This document shows, piece after piece, positions 33,226 through 42,260 of a stretch of 64,000 bases of DNA. The notes under the pieces were generated by a model, which was not told where the DNA came from, searched no databases, and saw only the letters and a list, made by a program, of their open reading frames with translations. Position 1 is the first letter of the stretch, and the number at the start of each line of letters is the position of its first letter. Made by a program: the position numbers and the translations under genes. Source of the DNA: Marinomonas mediterranea MMB-1 (GTDB lineage: Bacteria; Pseudomonadota; Gammaproteobacteria; Pseudomonadales; Marinomonadaceae); NCBI RefSeq assembly GCF_000192865.1, contig NC_015276.1, positions 2,480,001 through 2,544,000 of the forward strand, given 5' to 3'.

Positions 33226-35685
33226 TTAAGCATCGCTTTTTTCAGTCTGAGCTTGTCCTTTTTGCTCGTCTTGTTTTGTCTCTTCGCCTTTTTCGTCTTC
33301 ACTCTCTTCGTCTCCGAGCTTTGAAATTTCTTCCAAACGCTTTATGACCATTGCAGACAAAGACCCTTCTGGGTAATTTCCATCTTTATCTGCTTGACCT
33401 GCTACTTTACCGGTTAATAATTCAAGCGCTTGGTCTGCCGTCTCAATCGCGTAAATATAAAACTGCCCTTTCTCGACTGCCTCTAGCACATCGTCGTTTA
33501 ACATCAGATTATTGGCATTGGATTTAGGGACTAAAACACCCTGAGTTCCGGTCAAACCGCGAGCCTTACAAACACTGAAGAAGCCTTCAATTTTTTCATT
33601 TACGCCACCAATGGCTTGCACTTCGCCGTATTGATTTAAAGACCCTGTGATGGCTAAGTCTTGACGCAATGGCACTTGGATCAGTGCTGAAAGAAGACAA
33701 CACAACTCAGCGGTAGACGCACTATCACCGTCGACGTATCCATAACTTTGCTCCATTGCGATCGACGCTGAAATATCCAGAGGGTATTTTTGAGCATACT
33801 TGTTACCTAAGTAACCTGACAGTATGAGCACCCCTTTAGAGTGAATATTTTGACCTAAGTTCGATTCGCGCTCGATATCGATGATGCCTTTACCTCCAGG
33901 GTAAACCGTAGTCGAAATCCGAGCTGGTGCGCCGAAACTGCTGTCCCCAATCTGCATCACCGTTAAACCGTTAATTTTACCGATGGCTTCGCCATCACTA
34001 TCAAGCAAAACCGTTCCCTCAAGAATCTCTTCAATGATCTTCTCACTTACGCGGCCGGTACGGTGCTTCTTCGCTAACAGCGCTCGCTTTACATGCTCAT
34101 CTGAAATAACGTCGTCTTTTGCCATATCTCGGACAAAATCAGCCTCACTTAATAACTCAAAGACATCTCCAATACGAGCGACCATTTCTTTCTGATGCTC
34201 AGCTAAGCGACTACTGTATTCTATAAGCCTTGCGACGCCTTCTCGTGTTACGTCCGCATACCCTTCCTGATCAACACGATCCTTTAATAGACGTGCGAAT
34301 GCATGTTCAGAGCCTTGCCCACGTTTTAGCGTGTCATCAAAATCGACTAGCACACGGAACATTTCTTGAAAATCGGGATCAGCATCCTGCAATAGGTAGT
34401 ATATTTCACGAGACCCGATCAAGATCACTTTAACTTGCAAAGGCAGATCTTCAGGAGACAGTGTGGTGGTATTCATCAACCCCATGTCTGCGTAAGGGTG
34501 CTCAATCCGAAGAGTCTTACTTTTTAAAGCGCGCTTTAATGCTTCCCACAGGTAGTGGTCTGTCAGTAATTTTTCCGCGTCGAGTATGAGGTAACCGCCA
34601 TTTGCGGCATGTAAACTTCCCGCACGAATTAACCGATAGCTGGTGATAAGCATCCCTTGATCACTGCTGTATTCGACCTGCCCAAACAAATTTCGATACG
34701 TCGGGTGAGGCTCATAGACAACCGGCATCCCTCCGTCAGGTTCGTGAGTAACCGCGATATTTGGTAGGTAGAACTCTTCGTACATAGTGCGACGGCTAAC
34801 TTCGTCTCGACTCTCTGCGGCGCGCTCATCCGTAATTTGATCGATAAGCACTTTATCCAGATCATCACGCATGTCTTTCAAATGAGCCGTGATGGTGGTG
34901 TTTTCAGAGTACTTCTCAAACAGCGGCGCCATTAAAGGGTCAAGCGCTTCTTTAATAGTTTCTAGATTCAGTTCACGCAATTCTTCGTAAGATGCTCGTT
35001 TCCATTGAGGCAATCCAAGCAATTCGTCATTAAGCTGTGTTTCTAGCTCAGATACCGCAGCCTGAAAAGCGTCTCGCTCATCATCCGAAAGGCCAGCAAA
35101 GTCGGCTTCTTCTAATGCTTTTCCATCCCTCATGGGCGCAAAACTGACCGAAGACGCATCACGGAACATGGCAACGCCAATACGCAACGCCATACGTTCA
35201 ACTAAGTTAATCGCACCTTCGTATTTTTCATTAAATGCACGATCAATGGCACTTTTGTACTGCTGATAAGTTGGATTTTCAAACGCGGCTGGAAAAGTCG
35301 CCATCACTGCATCGATAAGTGAACGGATTTCCTTCTCAAATACTGACGACTTACCTGGCATAAACTCGATCGTTTTTGGCGCACGCGTATCGGTAAAATT
35401 ATTAACATACGCCCATTCATTGGGTGCGGCTTTTCGTTTCGCCTCACTCTTTAAATAATTGGTAACGTAGGAAGAGCGTCCTGTACCAGAGTCTCCCATT
35501 ACATAAATATTGTAACCTGGGCGCTGCATAGCAACACCAAACTGAATAGCCTCAACAGCCCTTTCCTGACCGAGTATTCCACTCAAAGGTTCTATATCAC
35601 TAAGCTTTTCAAAAGGAAGGTTTTCTGGTGGGACGCTAGCGTACAACGCGCTCTTATTAAGAGGCTGAACCGTATTTGACATCAT
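33226..35685 (-). CDS. Lon-like ATP-dependent protease (LonB/YcbZ type)
   Basis: AAA+ protease of about 819 residues, of the Lon-related family that in E. coli is YcbZ. GDSGTGRSSYVTNYL is the Walker A region near residue 60; GGYLILDAEKLL near residue 360 is the Walker B-like element with a large inserted coiled region between them. The Lon proteolytic domain at about 560-760 has the catalytic serine in DGDSASTAEL and lysine in GGVNEKIEG. The C-terminus is a highly acidic tail (GDEESEDEKGEETKQDEQ). The double ATG at 35685/35682 follows AAGGA and is preferred over a start nine codons earlier. Soluble: no membrane segments, unlike archaeal LonB. Confidence 0.92.
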   Translation of the reverse strand: MMSNTVQPLNKSALYASVPPENLPFEKLSDIEPLSGILGQERAVEAIQFGVAMQRPGYNIYVMGDSGTGRSSYVTNYLKSEAKRKAAPNEWAYVNNFTDTRAPKTIEFMPGKSSVFEKEIRSLIDAVMATFPAAFENPTYQQYKSAIDRAFNEKYEGAINLVERMALRIGVAMFRDASSVSFAPMRDGKALEEADFAGLSDDERDAFQAAVSELETQLNDELLGLPQWKRASYEELRELNLETIKEALDPLMAPLFEKYSENTTITAHLKDMRDDLDKVLIDQITDERAAESRDEVSRRTMYEEFYLPNIAVTHEPDGGMPVVYEPHPTYRNLFGQVEYSSDQGMLITSYRLIRAGSLHAANGGYLILDAEKLLTDHYLWEALKRALKSKTLRIEHPYADMGLMNTTTLSPEDLPLQVKVILIGSREIYYLLQDADPDFQEMFRVLVDFDDTLKRGQGSEHAFARLLKDRVDQEGYADVTREGVARLIEYSSRLAEHQKEMVARIGDVFELLSEADFVRDMAKDDVISDEHVKRALLAKKHRTGRVSEKIIEEILEGTVLLDSDGEAIGKINGLTVMQIGDSSFGAPARISTTVYPGGKGIIDIERESNLGQNIHSKGVLILSGYLGNKYAQKYPLDISASIAMEQSYGYVDGDSASTAELCCLLSALIQVPLRQDLAITGSLNQYGEVQAIGGVNEKIEGFFSVCKARGLTGTQGVLVPKSNANNLMLNDDVLEAVEKGQFYIYAIETADQALELLTGKVAGQADKDGNYPEGSLSAMVIKRLEEISKLGDEESEDEKGEETKQDEQKGQAQTEKSDA

Positions 35686-35905
35686 GAAGGTCCTTATTAT
35701 ATGAGCCAATCACAGACATCAAACTGCAATTGGCAACTCCTAATATCAGTGCGAAACTCTTTCAAAACACGCTTTATCTTTTAGGTGGATTTACTCGCTC
35801 TAAAAATTAGGAGGGGTAATTTGTTTAAGTTATATTAAGAAGCGTAATGCATGACCATACAAAATCCTATCAAAATCACTTCTTTTTTCGTTTTATTCTT
35901 GTAAA

Positions 35906-36712
35906 TCAACAAGATTCAATGAGCACCTCATCACGAATGACCTTTCGAAATTTCTCGTGGAAGTTTCTTGCTGTAATCTCTAGCAACTCTTCATAACGAA
36001 CACCTTTTACATCGGCAACAAATTGCGCAACGTCTTTCACATATTTAGGTTCATTCTTTTGCCCACGGTGAGGGATCGGAGCCAAATATGGGGAATCTGT
36101 TTCAACGAGCAAGCGATCAAGCGGTAATTTTTTAACCGTTTCACGTAGCTCCGCAGCATTCTTAAACGTCACGATGCCCGAAATAGAGATGAGATAATTT
36201 TCGTCTAGCGCTTTCGCTGCCATCTCATAGCTTTCGGTGAAACAATGCAAAACACCACCAACGTCTGCGTCTCCATGCTCTCGTATAAGAGCCAAGGTAT
36301 CTTCTCTCGCTTCACGAGTATGGACAATAACAGGCAATTTCAGTTTGGCGGCGCTTTCAAGGTGAAGCGCAAAACTCTTCTGCTGTGCCGCGTGAACCGC
36401 TAAATCTTTTTCATAGAAATAGTCCAAACCCGTTTCACCAATCGCGACGACTTTTTCTAACGATGCTAATTGAATCAGCCTCTCAGCATCGTCGAGCAAC
36501 CCCTCGGTATGTAAGGGATGCACACCACAACTAGAAAAAACCCCACTTTGTCGCGTAAATTCATGCACGTTACTGAACGACGCCAAGTCGACAGAAATCG
36601 TCAAAATTTGTTTTACGCCATTATTTGCCGCTGCATCTAATGCTCCTTTGACGTTTTCGTTATAAGGAGTGAGGTCTAACTTATCTAAATGACAATGAGT
36701 GTCGATCAACAT
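35906..36712 (-). CDS. TatD family metal-dependent hydrolase (YcfH-like)
   Basis: TIM-barrel DNase-like hydrolase of 268 residues. Metal ligands: DTHCHLD at residues 4-10, GETGLDYFYE near 95, VHTREAREDT near 131, HCFTESYE near 155 and ETDSPYLAPIPHRG near 205. Family members act as 3'-5' exonucleases or D-aminoacyl-type hydrolases; the exact role of YcfH is unsettled. It is the last gene of the pabC-mltG-tmk-holB-tatD cluster, seven bases after holB. Confidence 0.93.
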   Translation of the reverse strand: MLIDTHCHLDKLDLTPYNENVKGALDAAANNGVKQILTISVDLASFSNVHEFTRQSGVFSSCGVHPLHTEGLLDDAERLIQLASLEKVVAIGETGLDYFYEKDLAVHAAQQKSFALHLESAAKLKLPVIVHTREAREDTLALIREHGDADVGGVLHCFTESYEMAAKALDENYLISISGIVTFKNAAELRETVKKLPLDRLLVETDSPYLAPIPHRGQKNEPKYVKDVAQFVADVKGVRYEELLEITARNFHEKFRKVIRDEVLIESC

Positions 36713-36719
36713 GTAACAG

Positions 36720-37631
36720 TTACCACTGATTTAATTCGTGCGTTAATTGCATAACGGGGTTTAAGTTTGAGCGCTTAAGGCGCTGTTTAAGATCAATCAT
36801 TCCTTTGTATCGATCCATTAAATGATAAATACTTCGCTTGGTAAGCATCAAGTTAGAAACATTGGTAAGCTCTTCAGGCAGGTGGCCGGTAGCAGAATAC
36901 TGAATCACTTGATGAATAAGCGCAGCATAGCCATCACACAGAGCGTGTATGTTAGATTGATCTACGCCCTTTACGATATTGGTAACGCTGTCTTCCCCTA
37001 GAAGTAACGAACACACTTTCTCTGGCAAAGCGCGGTATAACTTGTCATATCCACTCTCTTTTAGAGCCAATAAGTGAAACGGCTGTTGTGCAAGCCAAAA
37101 GAGATCGCTTACCTCCGTATGTCCTTCCCGCTCTAACCAAGCAATCACTTCTTCTTTTGTAGGGCTGTCCAATACCATTTTTTGACAGCGACTCTGTATT
37201 GTCGGCAACATCCCAAATGAGTTAGAGGTCGTCAAAATAAAGAACGTATTTTCAGGCGGTTCCTCTAAGGCCTTCAGCACCGCGTTTGCGGCATTGATAT
37301 TCATGGCATGTGCGTCTTTAAATAAAAGAACCTTCGTTTTTCCAACTTGTGCTTTTTTAGACACTCTTTGAATAAGTTGGCGAATAACATCAACTTTGAT
37401 CGTCCCTTCCGATCCGTCAACAAAGAGGTAATCGGGGTGTGAACCCGCTGCCATCAACTGACAGGAATGGCATTGCCCACATGGTGCAGCTTTCACTTCG
37501 CACATGAGCAGGTCCGCTAGTGCCCTAGCCAACACATCTTGACCGACACCCTCTTCTCCAGTGAGCATCAATGCATGGTGAAATGTACCGTTTTTACGCC
37601 ACTCACACGCCTTTTTGTGTAATGATTCCAA
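36720..37631 (-). CDS. holB: DNA polymerase III subunit delta'
   Basis: Clamp-loader subunit of 303 residues. LTGEEGVGQDVLARALADLL is the degenerate P-loop; four cysteines in CEVKAAPCGQCHSC form the zinc module characteristic of gamma and delta'; ANAVLKALEEPPENTFFILTTS is the sensor/SRC-like motif region (core LKALEEPP). Located between tmk and tatD as in most gammaproteobacteria. Gap to tmk is 30 bases. Start ATG at 37631 has GGGGAG upstream. Confidence 0.94.
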   Translation of the reverse strand: MESLHKKACEWRKNGTFHHALMLTGEEGVGQDVLARALADLLMCEVKAAPCGQCHSCQLMAAGSHPDYLFVDGSEGTIKVDVIRQLIQRVSKKAQVGKTKVLLFKDAHAMNINAANAVLKALEEPPENTFFILTTSNSFGMLPTIQSRCQKMVLDSPTKEEVIAWLEREGHTEVSDLFWLAQQPFHLLALKESGYDKLYRALPEKVCSLLLGEDSVTNIVKGVDQSNIHALCDGYAALIHQVIQYSATGHLPEELTNVSNLMLTKRSIYHLMDRYKGMIDLKQRLKRSNLNPVMQLTHELNQW

Positions 37632-37661
37632 CCAAGGGGAGATACTAATAGAACACCTCTA

Positions 37662-38288
37662 TTACTTTGCTTGTTTTACTTGTTCAAGTATCGTCACAAT
37701 CTGCTCAAAAACATTTTCTTGAGGGACGCTCGCATCCACAATAGAAATGCGATGACTGTCTCTTTTCGCCAGATCTAAGAAGCCTGCACGCACCATTTCA
37801 TGAAATTGCGTGCTTTCACCATCCAACCTGTCATTACCAGTCCGCGCTGAGACACGCGCCATGCCAACTGAAACGGGTACATCTAGTAAAATCGTTTTAT
37901 CCGGAAGACTTGCGCCAACTGCTAAACGAACCAAACTGTCAATATCCTCGATATCCAACCCACGAGCCACACCTTGATAGACATATGAGGAATCAATAAA
38001 TCGATCACTAATAACCCAAACACCAGATTCAAGTGCAGGCGCAATTTTTTGCGCGACATGCTGCGCCCTTGCAGCAAAGACAAGAAGAAGTTCCGTAATT
38101 GAATTAACTGTTTCGTCACGCTTACTTAGTACGACCTGACGTATTTCTTCTGCTAAAGGCGTACCACCGGGTTCACGAGTCAGAAGATAGGGAATGCCTT
38201 GGGCCTTCATCCACTGTTCGAGGCAGGCAATGGCGGTACTTTTGCCACTTCCTTCCCCACCTTCAAGCGTAATAAACTTACCTTTCAC
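37662..38288 (-). CDS. tmk: Thymidylate kinase
   Basis: Phosphorylates dTMP to dTDP for DNA synthesis; 208 residues. LEGGEGSGKSTAI is the P-loop; LTREPGGTPLAE is the DR[YH]-preceding substrate motif with the arginine contact; DRFIDSSYVYQG is the DRY/H-type motif; RTGNDRLDG is the LID region. It lies between mltG and holB on the same strand. Confidence 0.97.
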   Translation of the reverse strand: MKGKFITLEGGEGSGKSTAIACLEQWMKAQGIPYLLTREPGGTPLAEEIRQVVLSKRDETVNSITELLLVFAARAQHVAQKIAPALESGVWVISDRFIDSSYVYQGVARGLDIEDIDSLVRLAVGASLPDKTILLDVPVSVGMARVSARTGNDRLDGESTQFHEMVRAGFLDLAKRDSHRISIVDASVPQENVFEQIVTILEQVKQAK

Positions 38289-38320
38289 TAAATACTCTCT
38301 CGTTAAACGTACAATCTGTA

Positions 38321-39349
38321 TTATTTTGTTGGCGAAGATTGGTAATCTTTTCTTCGCTGGAACTTTTGATACTTAGCCACCGCATTATTGTGCTCTCTAA
38401 GCGTCCGTGAAAATGCATGCGTACCGTCTCCTTTTGCCACGAAATACAAGGCAGCCGTTTCCCCTGGCTGCACCGCTGCCAAGATTGCCTCTTTACCTAC
38501 ATTTGCGATTGGCGTAGGTGGCAACCCTTTAATAACGTAAGTGTTGTAGGGTGTTTTGCTACGAAGGTCTTTTCTCGTAATATTGCCGTTATACTGATCA
38601 CCTAGACCGTAAATAACCGTAGGATCGGTCTGCAATCGTATTTTACGTTTAAGACGGTTCATAAACACTTTTGATATCAACGGACGCTCATATGGAACAC
38701 CTGTTTCTTTTTCAATAATAGAGGCTAAAATTAGAGCGTCATAAGACGTTTTTATTGGTATGGGAGTGTGGCGAATGCCCCAGGCTGTCTTTAGCTCTTT
38801 TATTAAAAGCGCATTAGCATGACGTAAAATATCAACGTCCGTATCACCATCATGATAACGGTAGGTATTTGCAAAAAATAACCCTTCAGCGGACGGATAT
38901 CCTAGCTTCATGTGCTCAGCAACACGCTCGGCACTGAACCCTTCCATCGTCATTTCAATATTGCCCTTCGCCGCTAACGTGCTTATGTAGTCTTTAACCG
39001 TTTTGCCTTCAAGCAAGGTTACCTCGTGGTATATCGCCTTCCCCGAGTCAAATAACTGAAAAACTTGTATTAAGTTTTGCCCCGGCTCAATCAAATAACG
39101 GCCTTTTTTTGGAACTAAAGTTGGATTCAAGCGAGAAACAACCTTGGTAAGCATAGGGTGGTAAATCCAACCTCGTGCAGCAAGTTGCTGACCTATACGC
39201 GTAGAGGAACTACCAGACTGGACTTCGTACTCTTGCGCCTCGTCTATCATAAGCGGTTGTGTAACACCGTAGTAGACCCCACCGGCAGCCGCGGCCATTA
39301 ATGTGAGTAACAAAAAAATTAAAGAGACAAGCCATTTAACTGCAGACAT
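38321..39349 (-). CDS. mltG: Endolytic murein transglycosylase MltG
   Basis: Inner-membrane lytic transglycosylase (342 residues) that cuts nascent glycan strands and limits their length. N-terminal membrane anchor at residues 5-27, then a LysM-like region (about 45-95) and the catalytic YceG domain with ASIIEKETGVPYERPLIS containing the catalytic glutamate (near residue 216), LQTDPTVIYGLG and SKTPYNTYVIKGLPPTPIAN (core PYNTY). It overlaps pabC by 14 bases, indicating translational coupling. Confidence 0.96.
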   Translation of the reverse strand: MSAVKWLVSLIFLLLTLMAAAAGGVYYGVTQPLMIDEAQEYEVQSGSSSTRIGQQLAARGWIYHPMLTKVVSRLNPTLVPKKGRYLIEPGQNLIQVFQLFDSGKAIYHEVTLLEGKTVKDYISTLAAKGNIEMTMEGFSAERVAEHMKLGYPSAEGLFFANTYRYHDGDTDVDILRHANALLIKELKTAWGIRHTPIPIKTSYDALILASIIEKETGVPYERPLISKVFMNRLKRKIRLQTDPTVIYGLGDQYNGNITRKDLRSKTPYNTYVIKGLPPTPIANVGKEAILAAVQPGETAALYFVAKGDGTHAFSRTLREHNNAVAKYQKFQRRKDYQSSPTK

Positions 39350-40211
39350 GGTTTTCCTTACTTTCCAAAAGACTTTGTACGTTTTTTATATTTTCGCCAA
39401 TAGAATAATACCGACAAAAAGCCGATATTTCAGTTTCAATACCAATACAACCCAAGGTTCTCGGGTTTTCAATAGACACAACACCTGATATCCCCATCAG
39501 ACTGTTGCATACAAAGACTTCATCGGCCCGTAAAAGATCGTCAAGGGTAAAGCGCCCAACGTTTATCACACCGTCAAACTCCTCTAAAATGAAGCTCCGC
39601 ATTGTTCCTTGCACGCCGGAATCGACAATACTGGGCATATAAAGCAGATTATTTTTAAACCAACCTATATTACTTTGAATACACTCCGCGACATAGCCTT
39701 TTGGATCGAGCATCAGCGCATCATAAAAGCCAGAGGCTAATTCACGTTTCGCCATGACATTTTCTAACTTATTTAGGTGTTTTAAACCCGCAACAGAAGG
39801 GTTAATACTGGTTGGAATAGATGAGACACCAAGTTTAACGCCATTCACGCGTTCATTCGCATAACAAGGAGGCTTACCAAAATAGATCAGAACATTTAAT
39901 TGAGGATGCTCAGGGGGGAGGTAACCTCTTCCACCCTCACCGCGAGTAACAATCAACTTAACAAGTACAGATTCGCCAAACGAAGGGGCATTAGCGTGGA
40001 TAAACGACCAAATTCCATTCAAATCTAGGGACGATTTTGCGTCAAAAAAAAGACGCTGCAAGCTTCTTCGTAAACGGTTTTGATGTAATTGGGAGTGTCG
40101 AACCTCTTTATTTTGAAACAACATAGTCTCAAAAACGCCATCACCATAGGAAAAACCTCGGTCATTGACTGAAAGATGCTCTGTTTTTTGAAAGTTTACA
40201 AACCAAACCAT
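39336..40211 (-). CDS. pabC: Aminodeoxychorismate lyase
   Basis: PLP enzyme releasing pyruvate from 4-amino-4-deoxychorismate to give p-aminobenzoate for folate; 291 residues. NDRGFSYGDGVFETM is the class IV aminotransferase N-terminal motif, IVTRGEGGRGY the phosphate-side loop, and LKHLNKLENVMAKREL the segment with the PLP-binding lysine. First gene of the cluster and directly downstream of the tRNA array. The usual upstream neighbours acpP and fabF are not here. Confidence 0.93.
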   Translation of the reverse strand: MVWFVNFQKTEHLSVNDRGFSYGDGVFETMLFQNKEVRHSQLHQNRLRRSLQRLFFDAKSSLDLNGIWSFIHANAPSFGESVLVKLIVTRGEGGRGYLPPEHPQLNVLIYFGKPPCYANERVNGVKLGVSSIPTSINPSVAGLKHLNKLENVMAKRELASGFYDALMLDPKGYVAECIQSNIGWFKNNLLYMPSIVDSGVQGTMRSFILEEFDGVINVGRFTLDDLLRADEVFVCNSLMGISGVVSIENPRTLGCIGIETEISAFCRYYSIGENIKNVQSLLESKENHVCS

Positions 40212-40259
40212 AATGCGGCTTCCAATAGGAATTGTTTGGTATCATAACGTAAAAGGAAG

Positions 40260-40335
40260 TGGCGTCCCATAGGGGGTTCGAACCCCTGTTACCGCCGTGA
40301 AAGGGCGGTGTCCTAGGCCTCTAGACGAATGGGAC
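40260..40335 (-). tRNA. tRNA-Glu (anticodon TTC), copy 1
   Basis: 76 nt with encoded CCA. Acceptor stem GTCCCAT pairs with ATGGGAC; the anticodon stem-loop CCGCC-CTTTCAC-GGCGG shows TTC; the T arm is AGGGGTTCGAACCCCCT. Last gene of the five-tRNA array on the minus strand, 48 bases before pabC with no terminator between. Confidence 0.97.
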
Positions 40336-40390
40336 ACAATTACTTTCCGTAGAAAGATTTCAACTCTATAAATAAACCAACGTTAAACAT

Positions 40391-40465
40391 TGGAGCGGGA
40401 AACGAGGCTCGAACTCGCGACCCCAACCTTGGCAAGGTTGTGCTCTACCACTGAGCTATTCCCGC
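40391..40465 (-). tRNA. tRNA-Gly (anticodon GCC), copy 1
   Basis: 75 nt with encoded CCA. Acceptor GCGGGAA with TTCCCGC; D arm TAGCTCAGTGGTAGAGCA; anticodon loop CTTGCCAAG shows GCC; T arm GCGAGTTCGAGCCTCGT. Confidence 0.97.
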
Positions 40466-40549
40466 ATTGTCGCTGATCTCCCCTATTCGGTTTGATCTAG
40501 CTAACTCGTTAATAAGATATAAACCTTACCAACAAATCTTTAAAATTAG

Positions 40550-40625
40550 TGGCGTCCCATAGGGGGTTCGAACCCCTGTTACCGCCGTGAAAGGGCGGTG
40601 TCCTAGGCCTCTAGACGAATGGGAC
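40550..40625 (-). tRNA. tRNA-Glu (anticodon TTC), copy 2
   Basis: Identical in sequence to copies 1 and 3. The identity with copy 1 continues about 21 bases past its 5' end (to 40646), making a repeat of roughly 98 bases. Confidence 0.97.
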
Positions 40626-40646
40626 ACAATTACTTTCCGTAGAAAG

Positions 40647-40721
40647 TGGAGCGGGAAACGAGGCTCGAACTCGCGACCCCAACCTTGGCAAGGTTGTGCT
40701 CTACCACTGAGCTATTCCCGC
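40647..40721 (-). tRNA. tRNA-Gly (anticodon GCC), copy 2
   Basis: Identical to copy 1, separated from Glu copy 2 by only 21 bases. Confidence 0.97.
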
Positions 40722-40771
40722 AAACATTCACATTGCAATACAACTTCTTTATACTCAACGCTTACGTTAAG

Positions 40772-40847
40772 TGGCGTCCCATAGGGGGTTCGAACCCCTG
40801 TTACCGCCGTGAAAGGGCGGTGTCCTAGGCCTCTAGACGAATGGGAC
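40772..40847 (-). tRNA. tRNA-Glu (anticodon TTC), copy 3
   Basis: Identical to the other two Glu copies; first gene of the array in transcription order. A promoter-like sequence lies about 70 bases upstream. Confidence 0.97.
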
Positions 40848-40919
40848 ACAATTCACACATAACCAACTCGACGTAGAGTGGCTTTAGCGTTTAAAGTCTT
40901 GCTGTGTGAGCGGGTGCGT

Positions 40920-40947
40920 ATATTACTGTTACTAATCTGAAAATCAA
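40920..40947 (-). promoter_or_regulatory. Putative promoter of the tRNA array
   Basis: On the minus strand TTGATT (40947-40942) and TAATAT (40925-40920) are 16 bases apart. The next bases are GC-rich (CGCACCCGC), resembling the discriminator of stringently controlled stable-RNA promoters. Confidence 0.5.
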
Positions 40948-41029
40948 CAGTTTTTTTAAAAAAACTCTCACTCTTTTAGGTTAGTCCGTTGTTTTTTATA
41001 TTTTTTGTACAAAATGGAGTTAATACCCT

Positions 41030-41599
41030 ATGAAGTTTATCGCCCTACCCATTTTAGTCAGTGCGCTTATAGTAGGCGGCTGTGCGAGCACAACACACAC
41101 TATTAATATCACCCCTACCCCAGAAGTAAGCATGAACACGCTTACCAATGACAAAATTATCGATATTACGGTTCTGTCGTCTTTTGATGGAAAAATTGGA
41201 GAAATAAATACAGGCATCGGTGAGCATGCAGACATCATGCTGTCAGCCACATCGAAAGAGGATATTAAAAAAGCGCTTACCGAAGGATTAATAAAGCTCG
41301 GCTTTAAACCAAATAAAGGGGGGCAGCCACCAGCGGACTTAAAGGTGACTCTGTCTAAGCTGTCTTATACGACAACGAAAAAGGTACTAAAAACGGAAGC
41401 AACATTAGACTACTCGCTCTCTCTTGAACTAAAAGCCAAAAACAAAACGTACCGAGCGAACTATGTTTCTCAAAAGATTGATGAGTATGGCTCACTCCCT
41501 ACGCAAGAAGAAGTTCAAGAGGCAATGAGTCAATTAGCATCCGATACCGTCACACGACTATTAAATGACCCTAACGTCATTTTGCTCTTACAAAAGTAG
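41030..41599 (+). CDS. YajG-like lipoprotein
   Basis: Predicted outer-membrane lipoprotein of 189 residues: the signal sequence ends in the lipobox VGGC at residues 15-18 (LVSALIVGGCAST), with lipidation of the cysteine. The mature part resembles YajG (PF03923), with ADLKVTLSKLSYTTTKK and YSLSLELKAKNKTYRANYVSQK strand patterns (short cores only). YajG's role is unknown. GGAG lies about 12 bases before the ATG; ends in a 14-pair hairpin terminator. It stands alone between the tRNA array and msrB. Confidence 0.85.
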   Translation: MKFIALPILVSALIVGGCASTTHTINITPTPEVSMNTLTNDKIIDITVLSSFDGKIGEINTGIGEHADIMLSATSKEDIKKALTEGLIKLGFKPNKGGQPPADLKVTLSKLSYTTTKKVLKTEATLDYSLSLELKAKNKTYRANYVSQKIDEYGSLPTQEEVQEAMSQLASDTVTRLLNDPNVILLLQK

Positions 41600-41670
41600 A
41601 GCACTGAATCAAACAGGCTATATAGACGTAAGATACAGTAAGGCAAGGCGTAATAAGGTTGTGTTACAAA

Positions 41671-41703
41671 AAGATAAAAGGGACATTGCGTCCCTTTTAT
41701 CTT
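41671..41703. terminator. Terminator between the lipoprotein gene and msrB
   Basis: Perfect 14-base stem (AAGATAAAAGGGAC / GTCCCTTTTATCTT) with a five-base loop. It lies between convergent genes and has A/T-rich flanks suited to terminating both. Confidence 0.85.
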
Positions 41704-41737
41704 AATAAAGGGTTAGTTTGATTTTATAAGCTCTACC

Positions 41738-42163
41738 CTATTCGTCTTTTGAGTCATCACCTGAAAACGCAATTGATGCTGAATTAATGCAATAACGGTT
41801 GCCCGTTGGCTGAGGACCATCAGGAAAGACATGGCCAAGATGAGCATCACAATTTGAACAAACGACTTCTGTACGCCGCATCATCCACGAGTTGTCCTCG
41901 TGCTCATCAATGTTTTCTTCTATGCCTTCGTAAAAGGCCGGCCAACCACATCCCGAATCGTACTTTGCAGAAGAAGTAAAAAGCGGCGCACCGCAACACA
42001 CGCAATGGTACTCCCCATCTTCATAGAATTTGTCGTATTTCCCGGTAAAAGCTCGCTCTGTTCCTTTTTGGCGGGTCACCACATATTGCTCTTCAGTCAA
42101 TTGAGCACGCCATTCCTCGTCCGACTTCGTGACTTTTTCCGTCTTAGGGGTATCATGAGGCAT
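41738..42163 (-). CDS. msrB: Peptide-methionine (R)-S-oxide reductase MsrB
   Basis: Repairs the R form of methionine sulfoxide in proteins; 141 residues, cytoplasmic. Two CXXC zinc motifs are present (CVCCGAPLF and CSNCDAHLGHVF), and GNRYCINSASI holds the catalytic cysteine. WPAFYEG and HLGHVFPDGP are family motifs. Divergent from the aminotransferase gene across 97 bases. Confidence 0.96.
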   Translation of the reverse strand: MPHDTPKTEKVTKSDEEWRAQLTEEQYVVTRQKGTERAFTGKYDKFYEDGEYHCVCCGAPLFTSSAKYDSGCGWPAFYEGIEENIDEHEDNSWMMRRTEVVCSNCDAHLGHVFPDGPQPTGNRYCINSASIAFSGDDSKDE

Positions 42164-42260
42164 AAGAACACTCCGTAAATAAATATCGTACGTTAGAACC
42201 GAACTTGCGGTTTTGTAAAAGTATAGCCGTATCGATGAGGGTTAATAGTAAGGAATCAAG

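Noticed and set aside
40587..40828. Plus-strand ORFs of 60-65 codons across the tRNA array
   Set aside because: They are antisense translations of tRNA genes.
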